Source: Tomocerus qinae (lineage: Eukaryota; Arthropoda; Collembola; Entomobryomorpha; Tomoceridae). Taken from it: DNA of 64,000 nt. The DNA lies in assembly GCA_020055645.1 (NCBI GenBank), contig CM034547.1:20995013-21059012 (forward strand). Direction: 5' to 3'. The position numbers and the translations under genes are program-made. The notes beneath the pieces were generated by a model, which saw only the letters and a list, made by a program, of their open reading frames with translations, did not search any database and was not told the DNA's origin. The stretch's first letter is position 1. Every line of letters begins with the position of its first letter. Positions 59,401 to 64,000 of this stretch are shown here, piece after piece.

Positions 59401-62400
59401 CCAATGCCAATTGTATTCAAATCAACGAGTTTTGTTTTCCTAATCACAGTAATACACTTTGATCGTGATTCATCAATGTTTTAATAGATGCATTGAGTCA
59501 TTTAATTCTTATTGTTGCCTCGCAGGTTAAATACCATTTTCTTTACTGTCTGAGAACATTACAGCAACAATTAAGCATTAAAACCAATATTTATATTTTC
59601 GTATTTACCTACAATTATCATCAATGCAATTATTAAGCCCAGAAGATCTGTAATTAATAATATAAGAAGAATTGACAAAATTACCAAAATTAATCAAGCA
59701 CTTGTAACAATAAGCAAATAAATAATTTTATAGTATGAGAAAAGTGAACATTAATCCAGCATTTCTTTCTTTCATTTACTATTGTATACAGTTGAATTGT
59801 TGTTTGAATTAAAAAGGTACAATAGAGTTAATTCGACGGAATCGGTTGTTTAAAAAGAGGAGATATTTTATTTAGAAAAAAGTTGGGCAATGTTGGTGTA
59901 CATTGAATACTGTTAGTAGTGAAAATTGTGTATTTAGTGATCGTTTAGTTCACTCTACAAGTATGAATGCTAAAAAGTGTATAAATTCTGTATGTGTATT
60001 TTGCATGAGTTTAGGTTTTGACACGTTTGAGTCGAATGTGTTGTTGTATAGATCGAAGTAGTTTTATTTATGAAGGTAATTGTAGTACAATTAGTGAAGC
60101 ATGTTAGATATTTGTGCTGAGGCAGGAATAGTTAGGTGTTTTAGTACATGGAGTGAGGCAGAGGTAGCTTAGCGTGCAGATAATAATTTACAAATAGTTG
60201 ACGATAGTTCCGCTGTTATCTTAATGTAACTACTTTTTATAGCCATGTCAGCTAATTTTAATGGGAAAAGTGCAGTATAGGATAACATTGGAAGTCTTTA
60301 AATACTAGAAATGTAGCTATTGTTACAGTCACAATTGGAATCATAAGCACATTAGGAGTCACAGAACGGATGTAGTAAATAAGTAAGTAGGTAGTCTACA
60401 TTGTGCTGTGCTTTACGCATTTTTATCGAAGCCATCCCACATAATGTGAATATAAATGCATTGTAATTGTAACACCCATATTTATTTGAGTTGTTTACCT
60501 TGGTGGCCAAGCCTGTCGGAAATAAAAATCAAGTCTCGCCAGCCACTCCACAATGAACGATAGAAGAATGTTTTTATGTTTATAATGACGTATGTGCACC
60601 TACTTATTACCCATATTATCTCTGTACTTATATGGAGTGAATACGAGCGATTAACTTGGTAACTGCGACTAATTACTCTCATCGTCAGAGCTCTCTTTAC
60701 TCTTCGCATTAGGCAAAGGAGAGGAGCCTTTTATCCTTTAGATCATAGTCAAGTTTTATTTTATGACTTCATATACATCCATTATGCTCACTCGACGGAA
60801 ACTATAACATTCTTGAGGGAACTCGTTATGAGAACATGTCAAGTCAAGCGAAAGGATGCAGCCTTTCATGCAGGAATGCTAATTGCTAATAATCAATGCT
60901 ATTCCAAACCTGCAATTTACCATTTTTACAAAAATATCTTTAATTGCTCGCATTACACAGTTCTTCGTGTCAAATAACATTCATTAGACAACAAAAGAAT
61001 TAGTCCTTGCAGATAAATCAATATTTACAAATGTGATAAATGCCCACGTACATTCATAATATATTGTATACATTCTGCACACACAACAACATCAAACAAA
61101 TTACACCGAGCGATGCCATTCCCAACCATATCTACCTTAATAACTACTTATTTATTTGAATCTAATCTAGATGAGTACAGCTAGAGCAATCATACATAAA
61201 ATAGTAATCAGTTCTTACTACTAATAACACAATGGAAAGGGAATTACTTGCCATTTGAATAGATAACTGTAACTGTTGATTTGTACTTTTGTTCTTCCTC
61301 CACATTTTGCTTTTACCTAATCTAACTGCTTTTATGGCCATTTAATAGCTAGTCAAACATTGCTAATACCTCTATACTTTGCAAACCTTTCCTAACCTCA
61401 TCATTATCTACAAATTTCAGATTAGTAAAATTATATTATAACAACATTTAATGACACGAAATGAAGCAATTGGAAATAATTTAGATAATACAAACAACAG
61501 CATAACTGAAACCATCCTGATTAAAGCTCCACACCTCCTCTGTACCAAACTAATAGAACATCGAACCTTGGGGCTTAGCTTTTAAATAGCTACAGACTTG
61601 AAAGAAGATAATAACAAAACAAGGGAGTGTTCAGGAATGTTATGCAATCGTAGATTCATTAGATAAGACTTTAAGTGCAGTATTTATTATTATAGCTAAA
61701 TAATCTTTCATCCTCGTCCTGTTTTACACTTTTGGTGACATAGGTATACTATTTTGCATTTTTCGAATGCTTTTATATACTCAAGAATCTCCGATGCGTT
61801 CAGGCACAGGTAACCCAAAATGTAAATGCAATACTCCTATAGGTTCAAGTTTGTATTTTGCATCATCCAAAATACATCCAAAAATATATTGCCTAAATTA
61901 AAATATATTATCAATGGTAATTGCAGATCCATAATAGTTTTGCAGAATTAAATATGGCAATGATTAGTTGTAACATAATACGGATGTTTAATTGGAGCAT
62001 AAATTGCAACGGTAAACGTATAGCTTGTCGTTATAACGTTTAAGATGGCATATTTATCTAGTATTGAACGTTATTATAGCATTTTGCATGTGAAACGTAT
62101 GTTAGATGTCAATATCAAGATATTATATTAGGGCCAGTTATAGCAAATGGTTATCTGTGGATGCTGGGTATGAAAAGTATTTGAAGGAGTGGATTGGACG
62201 TGCAGAATGAGAGCTAAGTGTGTGTTTGCAATAAGTCAAGGGATGTTGTGAAGTACTTGAGTGAGTGAGTGAGTGACTAGTCTGTCTTGTGAATGGAGAG
62301 AAGAATAGAATGTGGGATGGCATCAACGAAAGAATAGGATGGTTAATGATAATGTATTGTGATCTGTGAGCGGGGTCGTTCCTTTCTCAATGCTCATGTT

Positions 62401-64000
62401 AACAGGGGATCGGGACACTTTAAATCCGTATCATCGCATTCCATCCTCCTTCGTCTCTACTCTACTCCTGTACTCACTTTGCAAACCAACACTGCATAAC
62501 AATATAGTAACACTCAATGAGCTCTGACTCTCTACGTTCATGAATGCTATGCAGTTAACCTTTACGTAAGTATAAGTAGGGCGCTAATACCCAAATACTA
62601 GTACACATATCGGTATACAAATACAATGGATGTCCTTACTTTATTTTAAATGATACAGAACAACGACTTCATATATTATTAGGTCGTAGTCATAACCGTC
62701 AAAACTTGACTACAAACAGCATAAAATCCCGTCGTTTCTCTTTTAAATCCGAAGGAACTGAAAAGAATATGGGCATTATGCTTCTCTCTAAAGTAACCCA
62801 ATGAATGTCGACATGAGTCAGGAATAATTACGCGATAATTTTCGCTATTTTGCTATATGCTACCTTATATCATGTTATTGCATGCACACACCTATACACA
62901 TTATATATATTATAATACAGTATATCTACATAGGAATTCATAATACGGCATTGCATTTAGGAGCAGCACAATAGACCTGTATTTACAGACTTAAATTCTA
63001 TATTATGACTCCTCAGACTCATCTGTGGACTTAGGCATCGTCTATTGTGTCTAAATCTGTTAGTGTCACGAGCATGCAAAAAGATGCCACAAATGTATCG
63101 CATATGTTTTACTATACAGTGAGATATTGACAATAGGAGAAGTTAGTAAACTAAAATAAATGGATAGGTATGTTTACTCTGTACATATGGAACGTTTAGG
63201 TGTAGTTGGCTGAACAAAAACAAAATGGTACGACATATACGAAGTCTGTATTTAATACGTGAATGTGAAATGTAAGCAGAGTCAGAGTGGAGATAGTAAA
63301 ATAAAGTTTTCCCGTTCACGTGGACTTTTCTCAATGGAGACAGGACAGGGTCATAAATAATAGGATGATCCCATGGATGGCCAACAAACCATACTCTCGT
63401 CAGTCTTTTTCTACTAAAGAGATCAGAGCAAAGCCAGGACGAAGCAGAGCATAGAAGACCACCATCATTGAACGATCTACAAAATTCTATGAAAAGTGTC
63501 TTCCTATTTTATTCTGTCTATTGTCACACTAAAGGTAGAGTAATGCATATCTCTTTTCATTTGACCTGCACTGTTAACCTTTTATCTGGATGATACGCAT
63601 CTTTTCTATCTCATCATATTTATAATATTGTCTAACCCACACCATCCAACACTGCTACTATTTAAACACTGTTTTATAGCTGTGCATGCCTTATTCAGTT
63701 CACATTCACACATTCACAGTCTAACTAACATTAAATAAAACTTAGTTGTGGATTCCGTACATGCTACAAGAAGAGGATAGGCAGATCCGTTTATCTCCTA
63801 TTGTGGGATTTATCAATTGATATTTTAATTTTAAACTACAGACCATCCTCATCCCATTCAACCTTTCCTACACCAAAGATTACCTCACAATAAATTATAA
63901 TATAGTTTTATCTAACCCTATTACTACTTCGTGAACCACAATAGCAAGCATGCCAAGAATTTTTATTCCCTAAATAACAAACCTCCTAAGTAGATTACTA
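53461..64000. other. Gene-free AT-rich stretch
   Basis: No frame above 85 codons and no RNA gene or repeat array recognised. A slightly G+C-richer 110-bp patch lies near 58150-58255, and a short GTGA run ((GTGA)4) near 62259-62276. The right edge of the window cuts no visible feature. Confidence 0.6.

Overview
This is an AT-rich (roughly one third G+C by eye) eukaryotic, animal-like window, almost certainly intergenic or intronic. The only convincing gene is a spliced THAP-domain transposase. THAP zinc fingers joined to a P-type RNase H-like transposase, short GT-AG introns, long gene-free stretches and several layers of DNA transposons all point to a metazoan with a repeat-rich genome. An arthropod is a reasonable guess, but nothing here fixes the taxon.

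Layout. 1-4224: no gene seen. 4225-6109: a foldback-type inverted-repeat element. Its outer arms are near-perfect inverse copies, its inner arms are arrays of a roughly 41-52 bp unit built on GTACCCCAAAC, and its centre carries a second tandem repeat. 8964-9898: a non-autonomous element with inverted TTGGCAAA-rich arms and a 9-bp direct repeat at its borders. 18114-19097: a cluster of nested tandem duplications ending in a (CAGA)n microsatellite. 35664-36100: an old, diverged tandem duplication of about 350 bp period. 36079-40425: a small inverted-repeat element split by a 3.85-kb P-superfamily transposon (36527-40376). The remaining 23 kb holds no gene I can support, only one hairpin and two patches of higher G+C.

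The P-type transposon is the centre of interest. It has 108-110 bp terminal inverted repeats that differ at about 4 positions plus a 2-nt gap, and a 9-bp flanking direct repeat. Three exons joined at consensus splice sites give one open frame of 910 codons. The protein has a complete N-terminal THAP C2CH finger, a coiled coil, a helix-turn-helix-like segment and an apparently intact D335/D407/E628 catalytic triad, so it looks potentially autonomous. It sits inside one arm of an older element and has itself received a 265-bp MITE-like insertion downstream of its stop codon.

Elsewhere the open frames reach at most 116 codons. My estimate from base composition is that about one frame of that length is expected by chance in 64 kb on both strands, so I do not call them genes. 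No tRNA, rRNA, CRISPR array or viral gene was recognised.
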